In this document: positions 34,789-44,474 of the stretch, one piece after another
How positions within the stretch are numbered: the stretch's first letter is position 1
Layout: the number at the start of each line of letters is the position of its first letter
Assembly: GCF_030490285.1 (NCBI RefSeq)
Contig: NZ_CP129884.1
Coordinates: 1,116,001 to 1,180,000 of the forward strand
Direction of reading: 5' to 3'
Source: Methylomonas montana
GTDB taxonomy: Bacteria; Pseudomonadota; Gammaproteobacteria; Methylococcales; Methylomonadaceae
Length of the DNA stretch: 64,000 nt
Notes under the pieces: generated by a model
Seen by the model: only the letters and a program-made list of their open reading frames with translations
Told to the model about the DNA's origin: nothing
Databases searched by the model: none
Program-made: the position numbers and the translations under genes

Positions 34789-36657
34789 ATGCTTTTAGAG
34801 ATTAGAGAAAAGGTGCAGGGCGTATTTGCATCGATCATACTGATATTGATTTGTGTGCTTTTCGGTTTATGGGGCATCCAAAACTATCTTGGCGGGGGTA
34901 AAGAAGCGCCAGTGGTATCGGTTGGCGATAAAGATTTTTATCAGCGCGATGTCAATCAGGCCTACCAGCAATATGCGCAGAATCTGGCGGGTATGAAATT
35001 CGATGAAGAAACCGTAAAAAAACAGGCGCTGGAAAAATTGGTTCGCGATGAAGTATTGCTGCAATATGTTCAGGATCAAAACCTGTTGGTAAGCGACGAT
35101 ACCGCTAGGGAATTCGTCCAAACACTCGAATATTTTCAAAAAGACGGTAAATTCGATAAGACTCAATACCAGACTTTGCTGGGTTCGCAAGGCATGTCTT
35201 CCGCAGAGTTCGTCAATCGCATTAAAAAAGCCCTGGTGATGGAGCAATTCCAGCGCGCTGTCGTTGATAGCAGCTTCGTTACGCCGAGCGAAATCAATAG
35301 TTTCTTCAAAATTCAGAATCAAACTCGCGATGTCGAATATGTGGCGGTGCCGTTAACGCCGGTTAGCCAACAGCCCGGCGACGAGGAAATTAGCGCTTAC
35401 TATCAACAGCATCAGGACGCCTATCAGACCGAAGAAAAGGTGGCGATTGAATATGTAGAGTTATCTCTCGACAAATTGGCGGCGGAAGTAAAAGCCAGCG
35501 AAGAGCAGTTGAAGGCGTATTACGAAGAGCAAAAAGTGCAATTCACGACCAAGGAGCGCAGAAAAATCAGCCACATTCTGTTCGCTTTCAGCAAGGATAA
35601 GTCCGCCGATGACCAAGCTTTGCAAAAAGCCTTGAAAGCCAAACAAGACTTAAAAACCAAGGATTTTGCCGCCTTGGCCGCGGAAGTGTCCGACGATAAA
35701 TTAACCGCTAAAAATGGCGGCGATTTAGGGCTGTTCAACGTTGGCGTGATGGAAAAGGCCTTTGAAGATGCCGCCAGCAATCTGAAGCTGGGCGAGGTCT
35801 CCGAGCCGGTTAAGTCTGCTTTCGGTTACCATTTGATCAAAGTCACCGAATTGATTCCCGGTGATGTCAAACCCTACGAAGCTGTGAAAGCAGAAGTGAC
35901 CAAGGCTTACCAAAAAGCCCAAGCCGAAGCCAATTTCAATACCTTGGCCGAGAAATTAGCGGCGGTCAGTTACGAAAATCCCGATAGTTTGGCTGCTGCC
36001 GGGAAGTTGTTGGGGATGGAGGCGATTAAGACGCCTGAGTTTACCAAGGCGGAAGGTGCCGGCATTGCCGCGGAAGAAAAAATTCGGGCGGCGGCTTTTT
36101 CAGAAGACGTATTGAAAGGCAGCAACAGCGAGCCGCTTGAAATTGGCAACGAAAAATTGGTGGTGTTGCGGATGGTGTCGCATCAACCGGCGGCCAGCAA
36201 AGAACTGAAAGACGTGAAAGCTCAAGTCATTGCCGCAATTCAACGCGATAAGGCCAAACAACAGGCGATAGCGACGGCCGATAAAATCAAACAAGAGTTG
36301 GCGGCCGGTAAAACCTTGGCTCAAGTCGCCGAAGCTCAGCATCTGGCCGTGAAAAAAGTGACTGCTCTGACTCGTAACGCCAGCGATTTGCCGGCGGCGG
36401 TTACTCAGGAAATCTTCAAAATCGCTAAGCCTCAGGCTGGACGGCCCAGTGTGGCGGTAGTCGACGAAGTGGGTGGCGGTAAATTGGTGTTGAGCATCAA
36501 TAAGGTTAACGAAGGTGTGATGTCTGATAGCGACAAGAGCAAACAGGCTGTAATTGCTAAAAATATTGCTTCAGCCTTTGGCAAAGCCCAACTTGAAGCA
36601 GTATTGAATGCGTTGCAAACTAAGGCCGATATCGCCATACATACGCAAAAACAATAA
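34789..36657 (+). CDS. ppiD: Periplasmic folding chaperone PpiD
   Basis: 622 residues, the usual PpiD size. One N-terminal membrane anchor (FASIILILICVLFGLWGIQ) holds a SurA-like N domain and a parvulin PPIase domain (RKISHILFAFSKDKS ... AKNGGDLGLFNVGVMEKAFEDAA ... VKSAFGYHLIKVTE) in the periplasm, with a long C-terminal chaperone region. It helps proteins leaving the Sec translocon. In E. coli ppiD also follows hupB. Confidence 0.96.
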   Translation: MLLEIREKVQGVFASIILILICVLFGLWGIQNYLGGGKEAPVVSVGDKDFYQRDVNQAYQQYAQNLAGMKFDEETVKKQALEKLVRDEVLLQYVQDQNLLVSDDTAREFVQTLEYFQKDGKFDKTQYQTLLGSQGMSSAEFVNRIKKALVMEQFQRAVVDSSFVTPSEINSFFKIQNQTRDVEYVAVPLTPVSQQPGDEEISAYYQQHQDAYQTEEKVAIEYVELSLDKLAAEVKASEEQLKAYYEEQKVQFTTKERRKISHILFAFSKDKSADDQALQKALKAKQDLKTKDFAALAAEVSDDKLTAKNGGDLGLFNVGVMEKAFEDAASNLKLGEVSEPVKSAFGYHLIKVTELIPGDVKPYEAVKAEVTKAYQKAQAEANFNTLAEKLAAVSYENPDSLAAAGKLLGMEAIKTPEFTKAEGAGIAAEEKIRAAAFSEDVLKGSNSEPLEIGNEKLVVLRMVSHQPAASKELKDVKAQVIAAIQRDKAKQQAIATADKIKQELAAGKTLAQVAEAQHLAVKKVTALTRNASDLPAAVTQEIFKIAKPQAGRPSVAVVDEVGGGKLVLSINKVNEGVMSDSDKSKQAVIAKNIASAFGKAQLEAVLNALQTKADIAIHTQKQ

Positions 36658-36689
36658 GCGTCAAACTGTAGACACACAGACGCCGAAAA

Positions 36690-36712
36690 GGGAGCATTAA
36701 GCTCCCTTTTTT
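36690..36712 (+). terminator. Rho-independent terminator after ppiD
   Basis: GGGAGC (36690-36695), loop ATTAA, GCTCCC (36701-36706), then six T. Confidence 0.9.
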
Positions 36713-37040
36713 ATTGGGCGCATACCTTTTGTATAGGAATGGTTTTGACCGTTACACGATTTTTCAGGTATGCGACCTGGCTGATTTTGCGGTCAAGCAT
36801 ATCTATAAGTTGGCAGGTTCGGAAAAACTCTGGGAATGGGCCGCAGAGATAAGGCTTAACGGTCAGGCACAAAACGAGTAACGATAAAGCCCGATGCCGG
36901 TCTTTAAAAATCGCCGAGCTAAGGGTAAAGTAAGCGAGGTTCACGGACTTTAGAAACCTAACAATCGGAACTGCGCGCAGGCCGAATTCATCGGAGTAGT
37001 CGCGTCATCCGGCGTTGAAACATTTGGACAGACTTAATCA
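36713..37040. promoter_or_regulatory. 328 bp without a gene before the ABC operon
   Basis: No frame here looks coding: a 77-codon minus-strand frame (36711-36944) runs into the ppiD terminator and has no ribosome-binding site. The stretch must contain the promoter of the peptide transporter operon. I see no clear operator or RNA element. Confidence 0.45.
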
Positions 37041-38894
37041 ATGCAAAATCAAACCACCACTCGAGATTGGATTCTCTATTCGCTACTCAGCCTGTCGATC
37101 CTCCTTATCTTGTTAGCGATGTATCAGATCGACCGGCAATGGCTGAAATTGAGCGAGATGCAAGCCGCATTGTCGGAGCAGGCCAAAGACATGCGCGAAT
37201 TGCGCGGGGCAATTGCTTCTGGTGCGATTGCCGCAAAGACGTCGACAAATTCTGCTGCCAGCGGCGAAGTGGCTCAGGCATTTAAACGCGCAGATGCGGC
37301 TAGCCGTTTGCCGGATTATGCGCAGGGAGATTGGAGCGTCGACGCATTCGGTACCAATCTGAAAACCATTACGCCACTGGTTTCGGCCGATGCCTACGCT
37401 TCCAGTGTGCAGAACTACGTGTTGGAAAGTCTGATCACCCGCAATCCGGATACCTTGGAATGGGAAGGCTTGATCGCCAAAAATTGGACGGTCAGTGAAG
37501 ACGGTTTGGTAATCAGTTTCCGGATGCGTGAGGATGTCAGTTTCTCCGACGGCCAGCCTTTAACAGCCGACGACGTGGTATTTAGTTTCGATTTCATCAT
37601 GACCGATGCGATCCAGGCGCCGCGCGAACGGGCCTACTTGGAAAAAATCAAGAGCGTCAAAGCCAACGGCAAGTACGAAGTGGTGTTTACTTTCAAAGAG
37701 CCGTATTTCGAGGCGCTGTCGCTGGCAGGCGGTATCGGCATCATGCCCAAGCATTTTTACGAGCCCTATTTGAAGGAGCCGCAAAAATTCAACGAATCCA
37801 AAGGTTTGTTGCTGGGTAGCGGTCCTTATCGATTAAACGATCCGAAAAACTGGACGCCCGACAAGGGCAATATAGAGCTGGTACGTAACGAACGTTACTG
37901 GGGAGACGTGCAGCCGTCCTATCATCGGATTCTCTGGAAGATCATCCAAAACGATAGCGCCCGCTTAACCACCTTTCGCAATGGTGACATCGACTCTTAT
38001 TCGGCGCGTCCGGTGGAATACCAAGAACTTAAAAAAGATCCGCAAATCCAGGCCCAGAGCCAGAACTTCGAATACATGCCGCCGGTGGTGGGGTATAGCT
38101 ATATCGGCTGGAACCAGGAGCGTGGCGGTAAACCGACCCGTTTCGCCGACAAACGCGTGCGTCAGGCGATGACCTATCTGACCGATGTCAGTCGGGTGAT
38201 CAAGGATGTGTTCCTGGATTATGCCGAGCCGGCAGTCAGCCCGTTCAGTAAAGCCAGCAAACAGCACGATACCGCCTTACAGCCTTATCAGGCCGATCTG
38301 GATAAAGCCAAAGTGCTGCTGAAAGAAGCCGGTTACCAAGATAAGAACGGGGACGGCGTGTTGGAAGACAAGGCCGGCCAGCCTTTCGAATTCAAACTGA
38401 CTTATTTTCAAGCCAACGAAGACACCAAACGCATGGTGCTGTTGCTGAAAGACTTATATGCGCGCGCCGGAGTCAGGATGATACCGACTCCACAGGAATG
38501 GCCGGTGATGCTGGAAAACCTGGATAAAAAAGATTTCGATGCGATTACCCTGGGTTGGACCAGCGGCATCGAAACCGATTTGTACCAAATATTCCATAGC
38601 TCGCAAGCCGTCAGCAAAGGCGATAACTACGTCAGTTACAAAAATCCGGCGCTGGATAAGTTAATTGACGACGCCCGCCGCAGCGTCGATGAAGCCAAGC
38701 GTATGCCGCTTTGGCAGCAGGCTGAACACATTCTTTACGAAGACCAGCCCTATACCTTTTTGATGCGGCGTAAGAGTCTGCTATTTGTCGACAAGCGTAT
38801 CCACAACCTGCAAATGACCAAACTGGGGTTGAACTTTGGCTCCTTGCCGCTGGAAAACTACGTGCCGCTGGCCCAACAAAAATATACGCAATAA
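37041..38894 (+). CDS. Peptide ABC transporter substrate-binding protein, membrane-anchored
   Basis: 617 residues, SBP_bac_5 (DppA/OppA/YejA) family. The conserved entry segment (LKTITPLVSADAYAS, then NPDTLEWEGLIAKNWTVSEDG, ISFRMREDVSFSDGQPLTADDVVFSF) begins near residue 110. Unlike most relatives it has no lipobox or cleavable signal. It starts with a transmembrane helix (YSLLSLSILLILLAMYQI) and a short coiled-coil-like stretch (LSEMQAALSEQAKDMRELRG), so it should stay tethered to the inner membrane. First gene of a four-gene operon with two permeases and a fused ATPase. Peptide specificity is inferred from family only. Confidence 0.85.
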   Translation: MQNQTTTRDWILYSLLSLSILLILLAMYQIDRQWLKLSEMQAALSEQAKDMRELRGAIASGAIAAKTSTNSAASGEVAQAFKRADAASRLPDYAQGDWSVDAFGTNLKTITPLVSADAYASSVQNYVLESLITRNPDTLEWEGLIAKNWTVSEDGLVISFRMREDVSFSDGQPLTADDVVFSFDFIMTDAIQAPRERAYLEKIKSVKANGKYEVVFTFKEPYFEALSLAGGIGIMPKHFYEPYLKEPQKFNESKGLLLGSGPYRLNDPKNWTPDKGNIELVRNERYWGDVQPSYHRILWKIIQNDSARLTTFRNGDIDSYSARPVEYQELKKDPQIQAQSQNFEYMPPVVGYSYIGWNQERGGKPTRFADKRVRQAMTYLTDVSRVIKDVFLDYAEPAVSPFSKASKQHDTALQPYQADLDKAKVLLKEAGYQDKNGDGVLEDKAGQPFEFKLTYFQANEDTKRMVLLLKDLYARAGVRMIPTPQEWPVMLENLDKKDFDAITLGWTSGIETDLYQIFHSSQAVSKGDNYVSYKNPALDKLIDDARRSVDEAKRMPLWQQAEHILYEDQPYTFLMRRKSLLFVDKRIHNLQMTKLGLNFGSLPLENYVPLAQQKYTQ

Positions 38895-38909
38895 GCTAAG
38901 GACTAGCCG

Positions 38910-39986
38910 ATGTTGACCTATTTACTGCGGCGCGAGTTGCTGATGATCCCCACCTTGTTGGGGATTACCGTGTTGGTGTTCAGCGTGATGGCCATGTCGC
39001 CGGGCGGCATCAGTGCCCAGACGCTGATTGGCGGCATGGACATGAAGCCACAAGAAAAGCAGGCCTTGCTGGATTATTACAACAAACGCTATGGCCTGGA
39101 TCAGCCCGCGCCGGTCCAGTATCTGCGCTGGCTGAATAATGTCTCGCCGATAGGCTTCGTCACCGACGCTCAAGGCCAGCGCGGCGAGTTTTCCTTTAGC
39201 AAAGGCATGGATCTGGGCACCAGCTTTCAATACGGTCGGCCGGTGGCGGACATACTGGCCGAGCGCATCCCGATCACTTTGTTGCTGAATCTGGTCACGC
39301 TGCCGTTTACCTACATTATCGCCATCATGGTCGGCATGAAGGCCGCGACCCAGCGCGGCAGTGCTTTCGACGTCGGTGCCGGGGTATCGATGCTGGCTTT
39401 GTGGTCGATTCCGACCATGCTGGCTGGGGTTTTGCTGTTGGGCTTTTTCGCTAACATTCAGCATTTTCAATGGTTTCCAACCGCCGGGATTAGCAGCCGG
39501 GAAGCGCAAGACATGCCGTTCCTGCCGCATTGGGATGCAGGCGGTTTTGTGCGAGGGTTCCTGCTGGATAGAATCTGGCATCTGATCTTACCGGTAATTT
39601 GCCTGTCCTACGGCGGCTTTGCCGCTTTAGCGAAACTTACGCGTACCTCTATTCTGGAAAATCTACATGCCGATTACGCCCGCACCGCCCGCGCCAAAGG
39701 CCTGGCTGAAAACGATGTACTCTGGAAGCACGTATTCCGTAATAGTTTATTGCCCTTGATAACCGTCTCTGCCGGTTTGCTGCCCAGTCTGTTGGCCGGC
39801 TCCTTGATCGTCGAAAATATATTCAGCATCAACGGTATGGGCCAGTTGGCGGTGGAGGCGGTGAAAGGTCGCGACCGCGAGTTGGTGCTGTCGATTACCT
39901 GGATCAGCGGCTTTCTGACCTTGATTGGCTATCTGATCGCCGATTTCTGTTACACCCTGGCCGATCCGCGGGTGAGTTATGACTAA
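38910..39986 (+). CDS. Peptide ABC transporter permease (DppB/YejB-like)
   Basis: 358 residues. The N-terminal helix (LRRELLMIPTLLGITVLVFSV) and the C-terminal permease domain with the EAA loop (YARTARAKGLAENDVLWKHVFRNSLLPLI) identify a BPD_transp_1 protein. About six membrane helices are visible. It overlaps the second permease gene by 8 bp. Together with the neighbours it resembles the Yej peptide importer layout, one binding protein, two permeases and one double ATPase. Confidence 0.9.
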   Translation: MLTYLLRRELLMIPTLLGITVLVFSVMAMSPGGISAQTLIGGMDMKPQEKQALLDYYNKRYGLDQPAPVQYLRWLNNVSPIGFVTDAQGQRGEFSFSKGMDLGTSFQYGRPVADILAERIPITLLLNLVTLPFTYIIAIMVGMKAATQRGSAFDVGAGVSMLALWSIPTMLAGVLLLGFFANIQHFQWFPTAGISSREAQDMPFLPHWDAGGFVRGFLLDRIWHLILPVICLSYGGFAALAKLTRTSILENLHADYARTARAKGLAENDVLWKHVFRNSLLPLITVSAGLLPSLLAGSLIVENIFSINGMGQLAVEAVKGRDRELVLSITWISGFLTLIGYLIADFCYTLADPRVSYD

Positions 39987-41160
39987 GCCCGTGATCAGCC
40001 GCGAATCTTTTTCTGCGCGTATCTGGCGCAAAACCCTGGCCGGCGTCGGCGTAAAATTCGGATTTGCCTGGGTGGCGTTGCTGGTGTTTTGCGCGGTCTT
40101 CGCGCCGTTTCTGGCCAATTCCATGCCTTTGCTGATGAGCAGGGATGGCGTGATTTCCGCGCCGGTGCTGGAATATCTATCCGTGGAAGACGCCTGGATC
40201 TTGACCAGCTTTTTTATTGCGTTGGCGGTATACCGGTTAAAAGTCGGCGGCGGCAAGCAGATTCTGTTGTTTTTACTGGGCAGTGCGTTAGCAGCGGTGC
40301 TAGTCAATAGCTTCGTCAAACCGCCGGTGCTGGTAATCTACGACGATTTTCGCAGCACCGCTTACACGCAAGTGGACTGGAAAATCATGCCGCCGATTCC
40401 CTATGCGCCCGTCGATTATCTGCGGGATCTGGGTAGCAAGGGCCTGGAAGCGCCGTTTACTACCGAAGGCCATACCCATTGGATGGGCACCGAAGAAAAC
40501 GGCGCCGACGTGTTAAGCCGGATGATTCATGCCTGCCGGATTTCCTTGAGCATCGGTTTGATCGCCTCCGGCATCGCGTTGGCTATCGGCATCGTGGTCG
40601 GCGGCTTGATGGGTTACTTCTCCGGTATCGTCGATATGCTGGGCATGCGGCTGGTGGAGATTTTCGAAGACATTCCGACGCTGTTTCTATTGCTGACTTT
40701 CGTCGCCTTCTTCGGCCGCAGTTTGTACATGATGATGGTAATCATCGGCGTCACCGGTTGGTCTGGGTACGCCCGTTATGTGCGCCAAGAGTTTTTGAAA
40801 CTGCGCAATCAGGATTATGTGCAGGCGGCTGTCGCCAGTGGCTTGCCGCTCACCTCGATATTGTTCCGCCACATGCTGTCCAATGGCGTCGCGCCTTTAT
40901 TGGTGGCTGTGAGTTTTGGCGTGGCCGGGGCGATTCTGTCAGAAGCGACTTTAAGCTTTCTGGGCCTGGGCGTGGTCGATGCGCCATCCTGGGGGGCGAT
41001 GCTGGATCAAGCGGTTAAATCCTCGACCTTTAACTGGTGGATGGCGGTATTCCCCGGCGGCTCGATATTCATGACGGTGTTTGCCTACAACCTGATCGGC
41101 GAAGCGTTTCGGGACGCGATTGATCCGCGCTTGTCGGATAAGGCCGGGGTCAAATCATGA
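39979..41160 (+). CDS. Peptide ABC transporter permease (DppC/YejE-like)
   Basis: 393 residues, longer than typical DppC (about 300). The C-terminal permease domain is standard: WMGTEENGADVLSRMIHACRISL, LRLVEIFEDIPTLFLLL-like and EAA loop YVRQEFLKLRNQDYVQAAVASGLP. Between the first helix and this domain lies an insertion with two extra hydrophobic segments (AWILTSFFIALAVYRL; ILLFLLGSALAAVLVNSF). It overlaps both neighbours (8 bp and 4 bp), a tightly coupled operon. Confidence 0.88.
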   Translation: MTKPVISRESFSARIWRKTLAGVGVKFGFAWVALLVFCAVFAPFLANSMPLLMSRDGVISAPVLEYLSVEDAWILTSFFIALAVYRLKVGGGKQILLFLLGSALAAVLVNSFVKPPVLVIYDDFRSTAYTQVDWKIMPPIPYAPVDYLRDLGSKGLEAPFTTEGHTHWMGTEENGADVLSRMIHACRISLSIGLIASGIALAIGIVVGGLMGYFSGIVDMLGMRLVEIFEDIPTLFLLLTFVAFFGRSLYMMMVIIGVTGWSGYARYVRQEFLKLRNQDYVQAAVASGLPLTSILFRHMLSNGVAPLLVAVSFGVAGAILSEATLSFLGLGVVDAPSWGAMLDQAVKSSTFNWWMAVFPGGSIFMTVFAYNLIGEAFRDAIDPRLSDKAGVKS

Positions 41161-42920
41161 GTCTAGCCTTGCTGGAAGTGCGCAATCTGCGCACCTATTT
41201 AAGGTCCGGCGGCGGCGAAGTGCGGGCGGTGGACGACATCAGTTTCAGCATCCCCAAGGGCGAAACCTTTTGCCTGGTCGGCGAGTCCGGTAGCGGCAAG
41301 TCGGTCAGCGCCTTGTCCGTAATCCGCTTATTGCCAGACGGTGTGGCTTCGCACCCCAGCGGCGAGATTTTGCTGAACGGGCAGGATTTGTTAAAGCTGG
41401 ACAATCCAGGTATTCGCGCGGTGCGCGGCTTGAAAATCGCGATGATTTTCCAGGAGCCGATGACCTCCTTAAATCCGGTGATGAGCATAGGCGAGCAGAT
41501 CACCGAAGCGCTGCAATTGCATCATCCAGATATGGACGACGCGGAAGCCACCGAGCGTACCATCAAGGCTTTGGAACAGGTGCAGATCCCCAATGCTTCC
41601 AGCCGTTTTGCCGACTACCCGCACCAACTCTCCGGCGGCCAACGCCAACGGGTGATGATCGCGATGGCGCTGGCCTGCGAGCCGCAATTGCTGATCGCCG
41701 ACGAACCGACCACCGCGCTGGATGTGACCGTGCAAGCCGAAATTTTGCGCCTGATGCGCCAATTGCAGGACGATACCGGCATGAGCATGCTGTTCATCAC
41801 CCACGATTTCGGCGTCGTTGCGCAGATGGCGCAGTGGGTAGGGGTGATGCAGCAAGGCAAGCTGGTGGAAGTTGGCGAGTGCAAATCAGTACTGCGTAAT
41901 CCTCAACATCACTATACCCAACAATTGCTGGCCGCCGTGCCGGAAAACCTGGCCAAGCCGGTTGTCGAGCCTGCGCACGCCGAAGATCCCGACCCAGCCG
42001 ATGACGAAAGCCTGAGTGACAGCGATAAAAAACTGCTGTCGGTGCTGACTCGCGCCGGTTTACGGGGACAATCCAAGCAGCATGTTTTGATGGCCAATAC
42101 GCCCGGCGCGCTGCCAAATGCAGATGAGCAGCCCTTGCTGCAAATCCGTGATTTGAAAGTCTGGTTCCCCATCAAAAAAGGTTTGTTCCGGCAAACCGTC
42201 GATTACGTCAAAGCCGTGGATGAAGTATCGCTGGATATTCCTCTCGGTGAAATCGTTGCTTTGGTCGGCGAATCCGGCTGCGGCAAGACCACTTTGGGCC
42301 GGGCGGTATTGCAACTGGAGCCGCCAACCGCCGGCAGCATCCGTATCGACGGTCAGGAGTTGACCGGTCTGTCCGCCCGCGAACTGCGGCCGCTACGCCG
42401 CAAGATGCAGATTGCCTTTCAGGACCCGCAGTCCTCGCTTAACCCGCGCTTACTGGTCGAAACCACTTTGACCGAGCCGATGAAAGTACACGGTATCGGC
42501 GCCAATCAAGAAGAGCGTATCGAACTGGCTGGGCAACTGTTGGAAGACATGCAACTCAGCCGCGAATCGCTCTGGCGCTATCCGCACGAATTTTCCGGTG
42601 GCCAACGCCAGCGCATCGGTCTGGCGCGGGCTTTGGCCTTGAATCCGGAGTTTGTGGTTTGCGATGAAATTACCAGCGCGCTGGACGTGTCGGTGCAGGC
42701 GGAAATTCTGCAATTGCTGCTCGATATTCGCCGTCGGCGGAATCTGACCTTGTTGTTCATTACGCATAATATTGGGGTGGTGGAGTATCTCAGTGATCGG
42801 ACGGTGGTGATGTATAAGGGGAAGATTGTAGAAGAAGGCTTAACTGCGAAGGTTTGTGGGGCGCCGCAGCATCCGTATACTCAGAAGTTGTTATCGGCGG
42901 TGCCGCGATTGGTGGTATAG
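41157..42920 (+). CDS. Peptide ABC transporter ATPase, two fused domains (YejF-like)
   Basis: 587 residues with two complete nucleotide-binding domains. First half: Walker A GESGSGKS, signature LSGGQRQR, Walker [13 protein letters not shown]. Second half: [28 protein letters not shown]. Each half also has the oligopeptide-transporter C-terminal segment ([24 protein letters not shown]). A DE-rich linker joins them. The fusion of DppD- and DppF-like parts is the YejF arrangement. The last codons are part of a 56-bp repeat that recurs at 43979. Confidence 0.93.
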   Translation: MSLALLEVRNLRTYLRSGGGEVRAVDDISFSIPKGETFCLVGESGSGKSVSALSVIRLLPDGVASHPSGEILLNGQDLLKLDNPGIRAVRGLKIAMIFQEPMTSLNPVMSIGEQITEALQLHHPDMDDAEATERTIKALEQVQIPNASSRFADYPHQLSGGQRQRVMIAMALACEPQLLIADEPTTALDVTVQAEILRLMRQLQDDTGMSMLFITHDFGVVAQMAQWVGVMQQGKLVEVGECKSVLRNPQHHYTQQLLAAVPENLAKPVVEPAHAEDPDPADDESLSDSDKKLLSVLTRAGLRGQSKQHVLMANTPGALPNADEQPLLQIRDLKVWFPIKKGLFRQTVDYVKAVDEVSLDIPLGEIVALVGESGCGKTTLGRAVLQLEPPTAGSIRIDGQELTGLSARELRPLRRKMQIAFQDPQSSLNPRLLVETTLTEPMKVHGIGANQEERIELAGQLLEDMQLSRESLWRYPHEFSGGQRQRIGLARALALNPEFVVCDEITSALDVSVQAEILQLLLDIRRRRNLTLLFITHNIGVVEYLSDRTVVMYKGKIVEEGLTAKVCGAPQHPYTQKLLSAVPRLVV

Positions 42921-42964
42921 GGCTTGTTGGGATGATATGCAGAAACTTTTTAATTACTTGTTAG
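42909..42964 (+). repeat. 56-bp direct repeat, copy A
   Basis: Starts with the last codons of the ABC ATPase gene (TTGGTGGTATAG) and ends in CTTGTTAG, followed by GC. Copy B at 43979-44033 differs at only a few positions. The two copies bracket the DUF2846 lipoprotein gene. The GTTAGGC at its right end (42960-42966) fits the integron recombination core GTTRRRY. Confidence 0.8.
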
Positions 42965-42992
42965 GCATAAACGTTCAAAAATGGAGAAGGGT

Positions 42993-43451
42993 GTGTTAAA
43001 AAAGTTAATCATTGTTGCATTAGCATCATCTTTGTTTACCGGATGCGCCTCTGTGCCAATGGAATCTGAGGCAGTTTCAGCAAAAGCCAAATTATTCAGT
43101 CCACCTTCTGATGGCAATGCAGGGTTATATATCTACAGGTCATCTGGGCTAGGAACTGCATTAAAAAAAGATATATGGGTGGATGGAAAATGTTTAGGTG
43201 AAACTGCTCCAAATATGTTTTTTTATGAAGAAGTAAAGGGAAATACTGAACATAAAATTTCAACTGAGTCTGAGTTTTCGCCCAATGATTTACTCCTTAA
43301 TACTGAAAGTGGCAATAACTACTTTATTAAGCAATACATGAAACCTGGAGTATTTGTTGGAGGGGCCGGTTTAGAGAAAGTGGACGAAAAAGAAGGGAAA
43401 GCGGATGTTTCCGAACTGGAAATGGCAAAAAAAGGTGTCTGTAGCAAATAA
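42993..43451 (+). CDS. DUF2846-like small lipoprotein
   Basis: 152 residues from GTG 42993. I prefer this start because GGAGAAGG lies just upstream and the signal then reads VLKKLIIVALASSLFTGC, a normal lipoprotein signal; ATG 42981 is in frame too. The mature part (GNAGLYIYRSSGLGTALKKDIWVDGKCLGE ... YFIKQYMKPGVFVGG) fits DUF2846, a family of small envelope lipoproteins of unknown role. Codon use is clearly richer in A/T than in all neighbours, and the gene sits between 56-bp direct repeats, so it was probably acquired by transfer. Confidence 0.78.
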   Translation: MLKKLIIVALASSLFTGCASVPMESEAVSAKAKLFSPPSDGNAGLYIYRSSGLGTALKKDIWVDGKCLGETAPNMFFYEEVKGNTEHKISTESEFSPNDLLLNTESGNNYFIKQYMKPGVFVGGAGLEKVDEKEGKADVSELEMAKKGVCSK

Positions 43452-44028
43452 GGCCTTAAAGCCGAGTAGGGTGGGCACGGCTTTTGTGCCCACGGGGTTA
43501 ATAGGCTTTCGTGTCTTGTGTCGCTAACGCGACTAATGGTTTTGAATGACTGTTCGCGGACCGACAACAGGGCCGTAGGATGTGCTGAACAAAGTGAAGC
43601 GCATCGGTCGCGTGATCGTTTGCATCGTGTTGAATTGCCGTGACCTATTTTAATGTCGGGTCTCGGCCCGACAGCCGAGATACTTTCTTTTGCTCCGCCA
43701 AAAAAAGTATCCAAAGACAAATCCGCCGGGAGCGGATTTGGACGCCATAGGCGCACGAAGTGCGAGCGCCTGGATGGCGCGAGTCAGCAGGCCACCCGGA
43801 TGCCGCTTATTCCCTGCGCGCCGAAGCTTTTGAACGGGGTTGCCGAAAGGGGCTTCCTGCCCCTTCGGCAACGCGATGCATCCATGCATCGCCCCTACGG
43901 GCTGATCCGTTCAAAAGCTCCGGTGCTCGGCGTGGCATAGGGGAAGGAGCCCATCCCGACCGCACGGTAGAGATTGGGTTGGTGGTATAGGGGGGCTGGA
44001 ATGATATACAGAAACTTTTTAATCACTT
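43452..44028. other. Non-coding stretch made of repeats and hairpins
   Basis: No credible gene. In order it holds a hairpin GTGGGCAC/GTGCCCAC (about 43470-43493), copy 1 of a ~240-bp element (43571-43808), a nested palindromic block (43827-43919, outer arms AGCTTTTGAACGG/CCGTTCAAAAGCT) and copy B of the 56-bp direct repeat. Several short frames in it are also present in copy 2 of the element and are shifted there, which argues against coding. Confidence 0.6.
43571..43808. repeat. ~240-bp intergenic element, copy 1
   Basis: About 238 bp, some 95% identical to 44991-45230. Internal palindromes are TGTCGGG/CCCGACA, AAATCCGC/GCGGATTT and GGCGC/GCGCC-type arms. Unlike copy 2, it is followed by an inserted palindromic block before the shared tail (GGCATAGGGG ... 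CATCCCGA). Confidence 0.85.
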
Positions 44029-44033
44029 GTTAG
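43979..44033 (+). repeat. 56-bp direct repeat, copy B
   Basis: Second copy of 42909-42964, with the same TTGGTGGTATAG start and CTTGTTAG end. Its right end forms GTTAGAT (44029-44035), an exact GTTRRRY core, 5 bp before the ATG of the SUKH gene. Confidence 0.8.
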
Positions 44034-44039
44034 ATCTCC

Positions 44040-44474
44040 ATGCGTCCTGTAGCCGAACTGTTGTCCGAACCTGATCGTGAGTGGCGAAGAGTCGACGGCG
44101 CGTCTCCGCCGGAGATCGCCGAACTCCAGAGCATCCTTCCGTTCGATCCGCCCGTTGAGTACCTAGAGCTTCTACGCTACTCAAACGGCGGTGAAGGCGA
44201 GCTATCCCTTGAACCACTCTGGTTTCAGTTATTTGACATAGCCTTTGCTATCCAACTCTGGCGAGATGAGAACTACCGTAGAGAATACCCAGACCTTTTC
44301 TTCTTTGGTAGCAACGGTGGCTTGGAATCTATCACCTTCGACATGAGCAACTTCAAGCCGTGGCCTATTGTTATGGTTGATTGCATAGCTGGGCTGGACA
44401 GCGCCGGCCGCATATCGTCCAGCATTGAGGAATTCATACAAAGGATAGGGTTCCGTACAGACCAAGAGGGCTAA
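44040..44474 (+). CDS. SMI1/KNR4 (SUKH) family protein in a cassette
   Basis: 144 residues. The SUKH pattern is clear: SPPEIAELQSILPFDPPVEYLELLRYSNGGEGEL, then LFFFGSNGGLESITFDM near the middle and IVMVDCIAGLDSAGRISSSI toward the end. SUKH proteins are often immunity factors against contact-dependent or polymorphic toxins; no toxin gene is adjacent. The gene begins 5 bp after a GTTAGAT core and its TAA is the TAA of the CTAAC arm of the attC-like site at 44469. That is the arrangement of integron gene cassettes. Confidence 0.82.
   Translation: MRPVAELLSEPDREWRRVDGASPPEIAELQSILPFDPPVEYLELLRYSNGGEGELSLEPLWFQLFDIAFAIQLWRDENYRREYPDLFFFGSNGGLESITFDMSNFKPWPIVMVDCIAGLDSAGRISSSIEEFIQRIGFRTDQEG

Noticed and set aside
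36711-36944. 77-codon minus-strand frame between ppiD and the ABC operon
   Set aside because: Runs into the ppiD terminator, has no ribosome-binding site and no recognisable sequence.
43653-43990. Small plus-strand frames in the 43.6-44.0 kb region
   Set aside because: They lie in the duplicated palindromic element; copy 2 has an extra base that shifts the frame, and similar short frames appear on both strands.
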